Below, piece by piece: positions 9,942 to 19,678 of a DNA stretch of 64,000 bases (position 1 is the stretch's first letter; each line of letters begins with the position of its first letter). Under the pieces are notes generated by a model. The model saw only the letters and a program-made list of their open reading frames with translations. It made no database searches and was not told the DNA's origin. This DNA is from Sphingobacterium sp. ML3W (GTDB lineage Bacteria; Bacteroidota; Bacteroidia; Sphingobacteriales; Sphingobacteriaceae). The position numbers and the translations under genes are program-made. The stretch spans positions 4,278,001 to 4,342,000 of the forward strand of contig NZ_CP009278.1 of NCBI RefSeq assembly GCF_000747525.1, in the 5' to 3' direction.

Positions 9942-10676
9942 TTAAAGCATCAGCGCCGTAATTAAATAATCCGCTGCCAAAATTGTTATACATCCGATAA
10001 CAACAGCTTTTGTACTTGCTTGCCCCACTTCTAATGCACCCCCACTAACAGTAAATCCTTTATAAGCTGATATGGAAGTAATAATAAAACCAAAGACAAA
10101 TGCTTTCACCAAGGCAACAGTAACCGTAAATCCATTAAAACCCTCTTGAATTCCCATGATATAGTCCGAAGGTGTTACAGCCCCCGACAGAGCTCCCCCT
10201 AAAAGTCCGCCAACAATAGAGCAAAAAATTGCAATAGTAACCAATACAGGCACCATCGTGATACCCGCCAATATTTTAGGTAATATCAAATATCCAGGTG
10301 CATTAATACCCATGATTTCAAGTGCATCTATCTGCTCGGTCACACGCATAGAGCCTATCTGAGATGAAATAGAGGAGCCAACACTCCCCATAAGAACCAA
10401 AGCCGAAATCGTTGGACCCAGTTCCAAAATATTGGAATCTCGATTAATGGACCCAATTATTGAATTTGGAATTAAATCAGAAACCAGTTGAAAAGCAATT
10501 TGCATGGTCATTACCGCTCCTATAAAAGTGGAAATAATAAGTATGAGTCCGAGAGACCCAAGACCTATTTCATTCATGGCGTGCATGGTTTCCTTCCAAT
10601 AAATTTTACCTTTCTCAGGCCTTTTAAAAACCGAACGTAGCAAAAGCAAATAAGAACCAATATGGTGAAATATCAT
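9942..10676 (-). CDS. MlaE-family ABC permease
   Basis: This 244-residue integral membrane protein has about five or six hydrophobic segments and hallmark MlaE sequences: GAVMTMQIAFQL, ELGPTISALVLMGSVGSSISSQIGSMRVTEQIDAL and the C-terminal KGFTVSGGALEVGQASTKAVV. MlaE permeases dimerise with MlaF and partner an MCE protein to transport lipids that keep the outer membrane asymmetric. It is first in a two-gene operon with the ATPase. The 280 bp upstream, shared with a divergent gene, hold promoter-like sequence only. Confidence 0.88.
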   Translation of the reverse strand: MIFHHIGSYLLLLRSVFKRPEKGKIYWKETMHAMNEIGLGSLGLILIISTFIGAVMTMQIAFQLVSDLIPNSIIGSINRDSNILELGPTISALVLMGSVGSSISSQIGSMRVTEQIDALEIMGINAPGYLILPKILAGITMVPVLVTIAIFCSIVGGLLGGALSGAVTPSDYIMGIQEGFNGFTVTVALVKAFVFGFIITSISAYKGFTVSGGALEVGQASTKAVVIGCITILAADYLITALML

Positions 10677-10915
10677 ATATTTTTACAGTATTTATTTCTT
10701 TAAAATCTAATATACCATTATAACACCATAAAATACAAATTGGTTTTTTATAATATGGGCATAAAAACATAATCAAAGATAGGCAATACTTATAAAAATG
10801 AACTAATTTCCCTTTCAACAGAAAACGCACAATTCAGTTACCGATGAAATGAGATATTTTACCGAGATTAGTACATAAATAACCTAATTCATAAAATCAA
10901 AAATTAATTTTAGTT

Positions 10916-10923
10916 TACATTTG
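10916..10923 (+). promoter_or_regulatory. -7 promoter motif
   Basis: TACATTTG is a perfect TAnnTTTG match 36 bp before the start at 10959. No clear -33 element was seen. Confidence 0.45.
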
Positions 10924-10958
10924 TGCTAGAGCAAAACAAAATACTAAACGATTAGACT

Positions 10959-11903
10959 ATGGATGCTAAAAGAATCACAACAGGTATTATATTTTTATTC
11001 ATTGGAGTCATCCTACTTTTAAGTAAAATGGATATTATTGAGTTCAATTGGTTTGAGGTTTTTCGCTATTGGCCATTACTCATTATTTTAGTAGGTGTCA
11101 ATATACTAGTCCCTAAAAAAGATATTGGTTATATCATATCCATCGGGACGACCTGCGTTATATTAGCCATATTTACGTACATCGGAATAACGACTCCAAA
11201 TCAAAGTTTATTGTCCCGTATCATGGATCATAAAAATTTGAATATAGATTTAGATAATGATGAAGACTTTACAGGCACGTCAAACTTTGTTTCTGCTAAA
11301 AAAACTCTAAATACGACTCATGCAACAGCTAACATTGACCTAGGCGCTACCCAAATCAAGTTAAAGGACACAAGTGATAATTACTTGTTCGAAGCAGCAA
11401 ACAGCTCAAACAATTACTTCCTTTCATTAAATTCAGAAACAGCTAAAGATAGTTCTGTTACCCTGAATTTAAACGGAAAAACAAAAAAAGGAATAAACTC
11501 AAAAGGCAATGCCACGGTCATCAAACTTAATAAAAATATCATCTGGGATTTGAACCTAGATGTTGGCGCTGCAGACATTCAAGCTGATTTATCAAATTTC
11601 AAACTTCGGAATCTATCCATTGACGCTGGAGCTAGTAATTTAGACCTCAAATTGGGTTATCCTCAGATGCTAACGAATATCAACATTGACGCAGGAGCAT
11701 CTTCTATACAAATTGCGATTCCTAGAGAAGCAGCATGTCAGATAACAACAGAAATGGCACTTTCCTCGGTACATTCCGATGATAGCTTCGTAAAAGGAAA
11801 TGAAAAAGGAACCCTTACAAGTTCGAATTTTGAAAGCGCAAAAAACAAATTCAAAATTTCTATTGATGGAGGCATCACTTCTGTATCGATAACACGGTAT
11901 TAA
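10959..11903 (+). CDS. LiaF/LiaI-like membrane protein with beta-rich soluble tail
   Basis: The first 85 of 314 residues hold three or four transmembrane helices (GIIFLFIGVILLL; YWPLLIILVGVNILV; IISIGTTCVILAIFTYIG) in the pattern of the DUF5668/LiaI-LiaF membrane domain. The rest is a soluble region rich in repeated strand motifs such as LDVGAADIQADL, IDAGASNLDLKL and IDAGASSIQIAI, suggesting a beta-helix or toast-rack fold like that of cell-wall-antibiotic response proteins. A role in sensing envelope stress is by analogy only. It runs into ispG with a 45-bp gap. Confidence 0.65.
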   Translation: MDAKRITTGIIFLFIGVILLLSKMDIIEFNWFEVFRYWPLLIILVGVNILVPKKDIGYIISIGTTCVILAIFTYIGITTPNQSLLSRIMDHKNLNIDLDNDEDFTGTSNFVSAKKTLNTTHATANIDLGATQIKLKDTSDNYLFEAANSSNNYFLSLNSETAKDSSVTLNLNGKTKKGINSKGNATVIKLNKNIIWDLNLDVGAADIQADLSNFKLRNLSIDAGASNLDLKLGYPQMLTNINIDAGASSIQIAIPREAACQITTEMALSSVHSDDSFVKGNEKGTLTSSNFESAKNKFKISIDGGITSVSITRY

Positions 11904-11932
11904 AAGAGCTTAAATAAGTGCAATAGAATATC

Positions 11933-11940
11933 TAACTTTG
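11933..11940 (+). promoter_or_regulatory. -7 promoter motif of ispG
   Basis: TAACTTTG matches TAnnTTTG, but it ends only 8 bp before the ispG ATG, so a transcript from it would be almost leaderless. No -33 element is obvious. Confidence 0.3.
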
Positions 11941-11948
11941 CATTAGAT

Positions 11949-13961
11949 ATGGACACAAGTAAACTTTTGACATTACCAGGTATTTATTGCAATTCGCAAA
12001 CCACTTATTCAAGATGGAAAACGAGAGAAGTGCAAATTGGTGATGTACCCATGGGTGGGGATAATCCCATACGTATTCAAAGCATGACAACGATCGACAC
12101 CATGGATACTATGGGTTCGGTAGAACAAACGATCAGAATGGTCGATGCTGGTTGCGAGTATGTTCGAATAACGGCACCATCGATAAAAGAAGCCAATAAT
12201 CTGGCCAATATAAAGAAGGAATTACGCCTCCGAGGATATCATGTACCATTAGTTGCAGATATTCATTTCACACCGAATGCGGCTGAGGTAGCTGCACGTA
12301 TCGTTGAAAAAGTTCGTGTAAATCCTGGAAACTATGCAGACAAGAAAAAATTTGATCAACTGAGCTATACAGACAGTGAATATCAAGCAGAATTAGACCG
12401 CATTTATAAAAAATTCAAACCTTTAGTCAACATCTGCAAAGAGTACGGTACAGCTATGCGAATAGGGACCAATCATGGCTCACTTTCAGACCGTATCATG
12501 AGTCATTATGGTGATACACCAGAAGGCATGGTAGAATCAGCAATGGAATTCATTCGCATTTGTGAAGATTTAAATTACTATAATTTATGTATCTCCATGA
12601 AATCGAGTAATCCACAGGTGATGGTGCGTGCCTATAGACTTTTGGTCGAAAAGATGATTGCCGAAAACATGAACTATCCCCTGCATCTTGGTGTTACGGA
12701 AGCTGGTGATGGCGAAGACGGCCGCGTTAAATCTGCCGTAGGTATAGGAACATTATTAGAAGATGGATTGGGCGATACCGTTCGTGTATCTCTGACTGAG
12801 GAACCTGAAAAAGAAGCTCCAGTTGCGATAGCTTTGGTCAATCGGTACACGAAAAGGAAGCGTGATATTGAAGCAATTAAAAATCCAGAAATCTTAAAAT
12901 TAACCGAAAATAATAGCGCTCAACCCTACATTTCAAAAGAAGTGAATACTTTTGTCGGAGGCTCATTAGTACCTCGCGTAATCGTAGACATTTCTAACGA
13001 AAATCTAAAAGATGTCAATTTCCTGTCCAAAGCAGGCTATCGTTATGACACCTTATTAGATAAGTACCATATGGGCGAGCAGTCTGTAGATTTTGTATAT
13101 CTTGGCGATCAGTTGCCCTCATTTAATATGCCGGCCAATTTAAAGCAATTATATAATTACCAAACCTGGAAAAACATTAATAATAAAGCGAATATTCATC
13201 CTTTATTTACTTTAGAAGAATTCAACCAGGCTTCTGATAAAGATGCTGCACTAAATCTTATTAAAATAAAAAATACAGATCTAGCAACCCATTCATTCGA
13301 AAATTTGCAACTCGACAAAACTATTATATTTCTATTAGAAACAACTGCAGTACACGGAATGGCGGAGCAACGTCAATTCTTCAGAAATCTACAAGAAATT
13401 GGTCTAGATAATCCGGTCATTATTAAAAGAACATATGAAGCTGCTGCTTTTTCAGGACCAATTGGTGATATTATGAACCCAGAGGAGCCCATTTCAAAAC
13501 TTCAGCTATATGCAGCAACTGACTTGGGTGCATTATTAATTGACGGATTAGGCTCAGGTATTTGGATTGATTCGCCCGCTACACCATTAGATAAAATAGT
13601 ATCCTTATCTTTTGGAATCCTTCAAGCTACTAGATCACGGATATCAAAGACTGAGTATATCTCCTGCCCGAGCTGTGGACGTACATTATTTGATCTACAA
13701 GAAACGACCCAGATGATTAGGAATAGAACAAATCATCTAAAAGGTTTGAAAATTGGTATTATGGGATGTATCGTAAATGGTCCTGGTGAAATGGCTGATG
13801 CAGACTATGGTTATGTTGGTGCTGGACCTGATAAGATCACCCTATATAGGGGACAAGAGGTCGTTAAGAAAAATGTAAGTTCTAGACACGCACTTGATGA
13901 GCTCATCAATATCATCAAATCAGATGGTTTATGGATAGATGAAAACGAATTACCTGACTAA
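11949..13961 (+). CDS. ispG: 4-hydroxy-3-methylbut-2-enyl diphosphate synthase, long Bacteroidota form
   Basis: The 670-residue protein begins with a GcpE TIM barrel (VPMGGDNPIRIQSMTTIDT; RVNPGNYADKK; TNHGSLSDRI) and ends with the [4Fe-4S] domain, with cysteines in SCPSCG (about 570-575) and MGCIVNGPGE (about 604-613). Typical IspG has about 370-400 residues; the extra 250 or so between barrel and cluster domain are the insertion known from Bacteroidota, Chlamydiae and plants. It makes HMBDP from MEcPP in the MEP isoprenoid pathway with a ferredoxin-type electron donor. A perfect palindrome after the stop codon ends the unit. Confidence 0.93.
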   Translation: MDTSKLLTLPGIYCNSQTTYSRWKTREVQIGDVPMGGDNPIRIQSMTTIDTMDTMGSVEQTIRMVDAGCEYVRITAPSIKEANNLANIKKELRLRGYHVPLVADIHFTPNAAEVAARIVEKVRVNPGNYADKKKFDQLSYTDSEYQAELDRIYKKFKPLVNICKEYGTAMRIGTNHGSLSDRIMSHYGDTPEGMVESAMEFIRICEDLNYYNLCISMKSSNPQVMVRAYRLLVEKMIAENMNYPLHLGVTEAGDGEDGRVKSAVGIGTLLEDGLGDTVRVSLTEEPEKEAPVAIALVNRYTKRKRDIEAIKNPEILKLTENNSAQPYISKEVNTFVGGSLVPRVIVDISNENLKDVNFLSKAGYRYDTLLDKYHMGEQSVDFVYLGDQLPSFNMPANLKQLYNYQTWKNINNKANIHPLFTLEEFNQASDKDAALNLIKIKNTDLATHSFENLQLDKTIIFLLETTAVHGMAEQRQFFRNLQEIGLDNPVIIKRTYEAAAFSGPIGDIMNPEEPISKLQLYAATDLGALLIDGLGSGIWIDSPATPLDKIVSLSFGILQATRSRISKTEYISCPSCGRTLFDLQETTQMIRNRTNHLKGLKIGIMGCIVNGPGEMADADYGYVGAGPDKITLYRGQEVVKKNVSSRHALDELINIIKSDGLWIDENELPD

Positions 13962-13967
13962 AAGAAA

Positions 13968-13997
13968 AAGGCTTAAATGATATCATTTAAGCCTTTA
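13968..13997. terminator. Bidirectional terminator, 30-bp perfect palindrome
   Basis: The 15-nt half AAAGGCTTAAATGAT is followed directly by its exact reverse complement. It lies between the converging ispG and the T9SS-sorted protein gene, with T-rich sequence on the far side. Confidence 0.85.
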
Positions 13998-14016
13998 ATA
14001 TTTTTATGAGCATATT

Positions 14017-14481
14017 TTATTTGCGGACCGAAAATCTCTTCACGACCGTTTCCGAACCAGAAACGACACGCACAAAATAAAAACCATTATTGAGCTTACC
14101 ACTTTGATCAAAAGATAGATTTTGATTTCCAGCTTCTAGCGTACCATTCATAAGCTGTAACACCTCATTACCGAGTGCATCCATGACTTTAATGGCAACT
14201 GCGCTTTGCTTACCTAATTTGAATGATAAACTGATCTGTTCGGAAATGGGGTTATAAAAAACCTTAACATTATTGATTAACTTATCCACATCCTTCGTGT
14301 TGTCAGGAGTCATTGCATTATAAGTTAAACGATCAGGTTTATCAAGCGATGATAGCACATCGAATGTCAGAAGTTCTGTCGTATTGGAAGCTTGTAATAC
14401 AGATGCATAACCTAAACTACCCATCGACGTAATCGTGCAGAGCAGACATAAATAAGCTATTTTCTTAATATTAATATTCAT
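14017..14481 (-). CDS. Small secreted protein with type IX secretion sorting domain (type A)
   Basis: The 154-residue product has a signal peptide (about residues 1-26, ending SLGYA). From about residue 74 it is a Por-secretion C-terminal sorting domain: VKVFYNPISEQISLSF, AVAIKVMDALGNEV, LNNGFYFVRVVSGSETVVKRFSVRK, ending in the Lys-Arg-rich strand typical of type A domains. Only about 45 residues separate signal and sorting domain, and they match no family I know. Type IX cargo is carried across the outer membrane, and the sorting domain is then cleaved. Either this short region is the cargo, or the gene is the end of a decayed larger gene. Confidence 0.78.
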   Translation of the reverse strand: MNINIKKIAYLCLLCTITSMGSLGYASVLQASNTTELLTFDVLSSLDKPDRLTYNAMTPDNTKDVDKLINNVKVFYNPISEQISLSFKLGKQSAVAIKVMDALGNEVLQLMNGTLEAGNQNLSFDQSGKLNNGFYFVRVVSGSETVVKRFSVRK

Positions 14482-14684
14482 TTGTATAATACGACTTCTT
14501 AAATTGGTTATAGTTTAATCAAATATAATATTTCTAAACCAATATATCAACAACAAAAATAGGTTATTTGTTTAGATTTTATCACCTTATTCGGTATAAA
14601 TATTTGTCATTTAACAATTTTTAACAAGATTTGTCGTTGTCAAACAAATTGCTAAAATTTGGCACGAGTTTTTCACTTGCAACG

Positions 14685-14714
14685 AACCTTCATATTCGTG
14701 GTAAAACGAAGGTT
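14685..14714 (+). promoter_or_regulatory. Leader hairpin upstream of kup
   Basis: AACCTTC (14685-14691) and GAAGGTT (14708-14714) can pair across a 16-nt loop, 23 bp before the kup start, and are followed by TTTTC. It could attenuate or regulate translation. It matches no riboswitch I recognise. Confidence 0.3.
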
Positions 14715-14736
14715 TTCACTTAAAAAAATATAAAAA

Positions 14737-16683
14737 ATGACGACAAGTCATCAAAGTACTGCACAAAAAGTAAGCCTTGCAGGGCTTCTCATTAGTTTAG
14801 GAATCATATTTGGAGATATTGGGACCTCTCCACTTTACGTATTTAAGGCTATCATGAACAAAGGTGTCATCGATAAAAACCTAGTCCTAGGCGGGCTATC
14901 CTGTGTATTCTGGACAGTAACCTTACAAACAACTGTCAAGTATGTCTTAATTACATTACAGGCAGATAATAAAGGCGAAGGAGGTATTCTATCTTTATTT
15001 TCTTTAGTTCGCAAAAGAGCACCATGGTTGATTTTCCCAGCGATGATAGGAGCAGCTACACTCCTTGCCGATGGTATGATTACTCCAGCCATCACCATCT
15101 CTTCTGCTATTGAAGGTTTGGATATTAAATATCCTGGATTACCAACCATTCCAATTGTAGTAACGATCATTACCGGGCTATTTGCGATTCAACGTTTCGG
15201 TACCTCAGTAGTGGGTAGAATATTCGGTCCGCTGATGTTTATTTGGTTTTCTACCATCGGCATATTGGGACTAAGTAATATTCACCTCGAACTGGAAGTC
15301 CTCAAAGCATTAAACCCCTATTATGCAGTCAAATTATTAATCGCCTATCCCAATGCACTATTTATTATTGGTGCCGTATTTCTATGTACCACAGGAGCAG
15401 AAGCCCTCTATTCAGACATGGGACACTGCGGAAAAAGTAATATCCGCATCAGTTGGATATTTGTAAAATTAACATTGGTCTTCAACTATTTTGGGCAAGG
15501 AGCTTGGTTACTTACCCAAGAAGGAAAAGTATTAGGTGAAAACAATCCTTTTTATGCCATCATGCCCCATTGGTTCCTTGGTTATGGAATTGCAATTGCA
15601 ACCATGGCAGCAGTAATCGCCAGTCAAGCCATGATATCAGGATCATACACCCTCATATCAGAAGCGGTTCGCTTAAACATATGGCCAAAGGTGGCAATCC
15701 GATACCCAAGTGACCATAAAGGCCAGTTATATGTACCTTCAATCAATTTGATTCTTTGGGCGGGCTGTATGCTCATCATCAGGATTTTTGGAGAATCAAG
15801 CAATATGGAAGCCGCCTATGGATTAGCCATCAACTTAACATTCCTAACAACGACTATTTTGATGACATACTTTTTGGCATCAAAAAAAGTCAATAAATAT
15901 ATCATAGCACTCTTCACAGGATTCTATCTGTCTTTAGAGTTGATGTTCTTAGTTGGAAATGGAGTTAAAATTGCCCACGGAGGTTGGCTAACCTTATTAT
16001 TAGCCTCACTCCTATTTCTTATAATGTACGCCTGGTGGAATGCAAGACGAATCAAAAACAGATTTGTCAACTTCATCAATATTGATAAGTACTATCCTAT
16101 TATCTCAGAATTGAGTGAAGATAAATCGGTACCACCATACGCTTCACATTTGGTCTATTTGACAAGTGCAAACTTTAAATCCGAAATTGAATCGAAAATC
16201 ATTTATTCGATATTGAATAAAAAACCAAAGCGTGCAGACGTTTACTGGCTGGTTCACGTAGATGTTATGGATCACCCACACACACGTGAGTATACCATAG
16301 ACCAGTTGATTCCTGGAAAACTAATTCGCATTGATTTTAAACTTGGATTTAGAGAAGAGCAACGCATCAGTTTATTGTTCCGAAAAGTAGTGGAAGATAT
16401 GGTTAAGAAAGGTGAAATCGATATAACAAGTCAATATGACACCCTAAAAAAACACAATATTCCAGGAGATTTTAAATTCGTAGTCTTAGAAAAAGTTTTA
16501 TCAAAAGGCAATCAATTAAGCTGGTTTGAACGCATCATTATGGAAATATATGGGTATCTCAAAAAATTAAGCCTATCCGAAGAAAAGGGATTTGGATTAG
16601 ATGCAAGCTTTGTTACCATAGAGCGAGTCCCCCTTAGTTTACCACAAACTTCGACTATTGAGTTAAAAAGAAAGAATAAATAG
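14737..16683 (+). CDS. kup: KUP-family potassium uptake protein
   Basis: The 648-residue protein opens with the KUP signature SLAGLLISLGIIFGDIGTSPLYVFKAI and contains ALYSDMGHCG and DNKGEGGILSLFSL, both diagnostic for KUP/HAK/KT transporters. About twelve transmembrane helices fill residues 15-435, followed by a roughly 200-residue cytoplasmic tail. It takes up K+ with H+ across the inner membrane. It is monocistronic, with a 250-bp upstream region containing a small hairpin and a strong terminator behind. Confidence 0.95.
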   Translation: MTTSHQSTAQKVSLAGLLISLGIIFGDIGTSPLYVFKAIMNKGVIDKNLVLGGLSCVFWTVTLQTTVKYVLITLQADNKGEGGILSLFSLVRKRAPWLIFPAMIGAATLLADGMITPAITISSAIEGLDIKYPGLPTIPIVVTIITGLFAIQRFGTSVVGRIFGPLMFIWFSTIGILGLSNIHLELEVLKALNPYYAVKLLIAYPNALFIIGAVFLCTTGAEALYSDMGHCGKSNIRISWIFVKLTLVFNYFGQGAWLLTQEGKVLGENNPFYAIMPHWFLGYGIAIATMAAVIASQAMISGSYTLISEAVRLNIWPKVAIRYPSDHKGQLYVPSINLILWAGCMLIIRIFGESSNMEAAYGLAINLTFLTTTILMTYFLASKKVNKYIIALFTGFYLSLELMFLVGNGVKIAHGGWLTLLLASLLFLIMYAWWNARRIKNRFVNFINIDKYYPIISELSEDKSVPPYASHLVYLTSANFKSEIESKIIYSILNKKPKRADVYWLVHVDVMDHPHTREYTIDQLIPGKLIRIDFKLGFREEQRISLLFRKVVEDMVKKGEIDITSQYDTLKKHNIPGDFKFVVLEKVLSKGNQLSWFERIIMEIYGYLKKLSLSEEKGFGLDASFVTIERVPLSLPQTSTIELKRKNK

Positions 16684-16702
16684 CCTATATTCAAAATGAT
16701 AT

Positions 16703-16742
16703 AAAGTGCCTCCAATAAAGATAAATTGGAGGCACTTTTTTT
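16703..16742 (+). terminator. Intrinsic terminator of kup
   Basis: AAAGTGCCTCCAA (16703-16715) pairs with TTGGAGGCACTTT (16726-16738) around a 10-nt loop and leads into a run of eight or more T. Confidence 0.92.
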
Positions 16743-16911
16743 TACCAAAAACCGAAGGTGTTACTATAACCATATAAAATACTATTAATATATCGGCTAA
16801 AAGATCTGTAAATAATCATTCCAAAATGTTTAAAAAAAAGCAAAACGGATGATGCTATAGGTAAATTAGTGTAACCAATTATTATTTAAGGAATGTCTTA
16901 AAATAAAAGCT

Positions 16912-16919
16912 TATTTTTG
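16912..16919 (+). promoter_or_regulatory. -7 promoter motif of rlmF
   Basis: TATTTTTG is a perfect TAnnTTTG match 16 bp before the rlmF ATG. No convincing -33 TTTG lies upstream. Confidence 0.45.
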
Positions 16920-16935
16920 CATCAAATACAACATT

Positions 16936-17847
16936 ATGGCAGGACCAGTAACAACTCCCACGAAAAAACTTCACCCTAGAAATAAACATCTTGATGCTTA
17001 CGACTTTGTTAAATTAACCAAGATTGTTCCCGAGCTCAAAGCATTTGTCTTCATCAATGACTATAAGACGAAAACAATCGATTTTACAAATCCAGAGGCG
17101 GTCAAGCTTTTAAACAAAGCATTACTCCAACAATACTATAATATTCAATATTGGGATATCCCAAAAGAAAATTTATGTCCTCCTATTCCTGGTCGCGCAG
17201 ATTACATACATTATGTAGCCGATATCTTAGCAAAAGCCAATAATAATGAAATACCAAAAGGTAAACAGGTCAAAATCCTAGACATTGGCGTTGGTGCCAA
17301 TTGTATTTATCCCATTGTAGGAAACCACGAATACAGTTGGTCCTTCGTAGGATCTGAGATTGTAAAAAAAGCATATAAAAATGCCATTGAAATAGTACGT
17401 TTAAATCCGGAACTTAAGAATAACGTACAAATCAGATTACAGAATAATCCAAAAGCAATCTTTAAGGATATTATTCTTGAGAATGAAAAATATGATATGG
17501 TTATCTGTAATCCTCCATTCTTCTCTTCACAATTAGAAGCACTGGCACAAGCAGACCGTAAAATAAAAGGGCTAAAACCAGTAGAAGAAGACAAAATAGT
17601 TCAGAGTTTTGCAGGACAAGGAAGCGAGCTGTGGTGCGATGGCGGAGAAAAAGCCTTTATCGGTAGGATGATTTTTGAAAGTCAGTTCTATAAAGACCAG
17701 GTAAAATGGTTTTCTACTTTGGTAGCACACCGTGAAGATATCAGAATCTTACAACACAAGCTAAAAAAGCTCAATGTGGCAGAGGTAGAAGTAATCCGAA
17801 TGGAACAAGGAAATAAAATAGGTAGAATCCTCCTCTGGAGGTTTTAG
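16936..17847 (+). CDS. rlmF: 23S rRNA (adenine-1618-N6)-methyltransferase
   Basis: The 303-residue protein begins KKLHPRNKHLDAYDFVKLTKIVPELK, characteristic of RlmF. It has the SAM motif ILDIGVGANCIYPIVG (about residues 115-130) and the N6-adenine motif NPPF (about 192-195), with LCPPIPGRADYIHY before the Rossmann fold. The family methylates A1618 (E. coli numbering) in 23S rRNA. The length is normal. It is a single-gene unit ending in a hairpin shared with the converging permease gene. Confidence 0.92.
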   Translation: MAGPVTTPTKKLHPRNKHLDAYDFVKLTKIVPELKAFVFINDYKTKTIDFTNPEAVKLLNKALLQQYYNIQYWDIPKENLCPPIPGRADYIHYVADILAKANNNEIPKGKQVKILDIGVGANCIYPIVGNHEYSWSFVGSEIVKKAYKNAIEIVRLNPELKNNVQIRLQNNPKAIFKDIILENEKYDMVICNPPFFSSQLEALAQADRKIKGLKPVEEDKIVQSFAGQGSELWCDGGEKAFIGRMIFESQFYKDQVKWFSTLVAHREDIRILQHKLKKLNVAEVEVIRMEQGNKIGRILLWRF

Positions 17848-17848
17848 T

Positions 17849-17890
17849 ATATAAAAAAGCTCTAAACAATGTTTAGAGCTTTTTTTATAT
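17849..17890. terminator. Bidirectional terminator between rlmF and permease
   Basis: GCTCTAAAC and GTTTAGAGC form the core stem around AAT, flanked by matching A and T runs, giving a stem of about 19 bp usable from both sides. Confidence 0.9.
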
Positions 17891-17903
17891 ACGATCAATT
17901 CCG

Positions 17904-19598
17904 TTAAGACATGCTTTCCTTATTTAGTTTCGAATGCTTATACCCATATAAGAAATAAATAATAAGTCCTCCAATAAGCCAAATAATAAAGATAATCCAA
18001 TTACTGGCCCCTAGCTCTGTCATTAAATATAAATTAATCAAAATACCGGTAACTGGTAAAAGGGAAAAGTTCATCTTAAAACTATAGAAACTTAAGACTA
18101 ACCAAGTCAACCAAAAGATGATAACCAACACTTTATGTTTAATAATATCCATAAATGTAAGGTTTTTCCATTCCGTAACCACATCTTGGCCATATATCCA
18201 AAACAAAACGATTGCGGCAATCAATCCAAATCCAACCAGATATTTACCATTCACATAAGGAACCCTGAATTTTGATTTTTTTGATATGCCTGAATAATCC
18301 ATGTACAGTACACCTGCACAAACCATGATAAAAGCAAAGAAAGTACCTACACTCGTAAGGTCAACAAAGAAATCCATTTTAAAAAACAAAGAAGGTACAC
18401 CAACCACTACCCCTGTAACAATAGTTGCATAAGAAGGGGTTTTATACTTCGGATGTACACGAGCAAAGCGCTTCGACATTAAGCCATCGCGGCTCATGGT
18501 CATCCAAATTCTAGGCTGTGCCAATTGGTAAACCAACAGAGCACTTGTAATAGCGATAACAGATGTAACGGAGATGATCCCTGCCATATAGTCAAATCCA
18601 ACGTATTTAAACACAAAAGCTAAAGGATCCTTTACGTTCAACTCGGTGTAATTTACCATTCCAGTCAGAACCAAAGTAATAGCGACATATAGCACAGTGC
18701 AGATGACCAAGCACCATATCATGGCTTTGGGTAAATCACGCTGTGGATTCTTACATTCTTCTGCCGTCGTGGAAATGGAGTCAAACCCAATAAAAGCAAA
18801 AAATACAGCTGCAACGCTGCCCATTACACCATGCATTCCATTCGGCGCAAAAGGTGTCCAATTTTCAGGTTTCACATAAAACATCCCTCCAAATATAACT
18901 GCTAAGATGATTCCGACTTTAATAATGACCATAACGGCACTGGCGCGTTGCGACTCTTTAATCCCAATATAGACTAAAGCAGTAACCAAAACTGTAATGA
19001 TACCTGCAGGTAAATCAAATATAATCGGTATATCTCCGATTCGAGGAGCGCTCAAATAAGCCTCTAGCCCGTGTTTATCTGCTGCCGTTAAACTCGTTGC
19101 ACCACTTTCTGCAAGTTTTTGAGCGGCGTCTAACGCATAACCTGGAGCCAAGGATAACCATGCCGGTATATGCAGACCAAATCCCTCCAACATGGACGCA
19201 AAATATTGAGACCACGATATTGCAATAACGGTATTAGAAACGGCATATTCTAGCACAAGCGCCCAGCCAATAATCCAAGCAAACAATTCTCCAAAAGCCA
19301 CATATGCATAGGTATAAGCACTACCTGAAACAGGTACAGTACTCGCAAACTGCGCATAGGAGAGCGCCGTAAAGACACAGGCAAAAGCAGTGAATATGAA
19401 CAATAGCGAAACCGCGGGTCCACCCTCGTAACTAGCCAAACCAATTGTACTGAATATTCCAGCACCAACGATAGCGGCAATACCTAGCGAAACCAAATCT
19501 CTTACACCCAGTACTTTTGCAAGTCCAGACCCCTCTCCATGTTGGGAGTCGTATATAATCTGATCTACACTTTTCTTTCGAAAAAGTCTTTTAAACAT
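17904..19598 (-). CDS. APC-superfamily amino-acid permease
   Basis: The 564-residue protein has about 12-14 membrane spans and the APC hallmarks GAGIFSTIGLASYEGGPAV in helix 1, YAQFASTVPVSGSAYTYAY in helix 3 and FFAFIGFDSISTTAEECKNPQRDLPKAM in helix 6, the pattern of the cationic amino-acid transporter/YfnA branch. A periplasmic loop between about residues 145 and 190 is longer than usual. It imports an amino acid by proton or substrate exchange at the inner membrane; specificity cannot be read here. It is monocistronic and shares its terminator with rlmF. Confidence 0.88.
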   Translation of the reverse strand: MFKRLFRKKSVDQIIYDSQHGEGSGLAKVLGVRDLVSLGIAAIVGAGIFSTIGLASYEGGPAVSLLFIFTAFACVFTALSYAQFASTVPVSGSAYTYAYVAFGELFAWIIGWALVLEYAVSNTVIAISWSQYFASMLEGFGLHIPAWLSLAPGYALDAAQKLAESGATSLTAADKHGLEAYLSAPRIGDIPIIFDLPAGIITVLVTALVYIGIKESQRASAVMVIIKVGIILAVIFGGMFYVKPENWTPFAPNGMHGVMGSVAAVFFAFIGFDSISTTAEECKNPQRDLPKAMIWCLVICTVLYVAITLVLTGMVNYTELNVKDPLAFVFKYVGFDYMAGIISVTSVIAITSALLVYQLAQPRIWMTMSRDGLMSKRFARVHPKYKTPSYATIVTGVVVGVPSLFFKMDFFVDLTSVGTFFAFIMVCAGVLYMDYSGISKKSKFRVPYVNGKYLVGFGLIAAIVLFWIYGQDVVTEWKNLTFMDIIKHKVLVIIFWLTWLVLSFYSFKMNFSLLPVTGILINLYLMTELGASNWIIFIIWLIGGLIIYFLYGYKHSKLNKESMS

Positions 19599-19678
19599 GT
19601 AGTTTATGTTAATATGTTAAGTAATTTGGTTACGAAAATAAAAAAAATAAGACTGATACTAGTACGACAACACAAATA

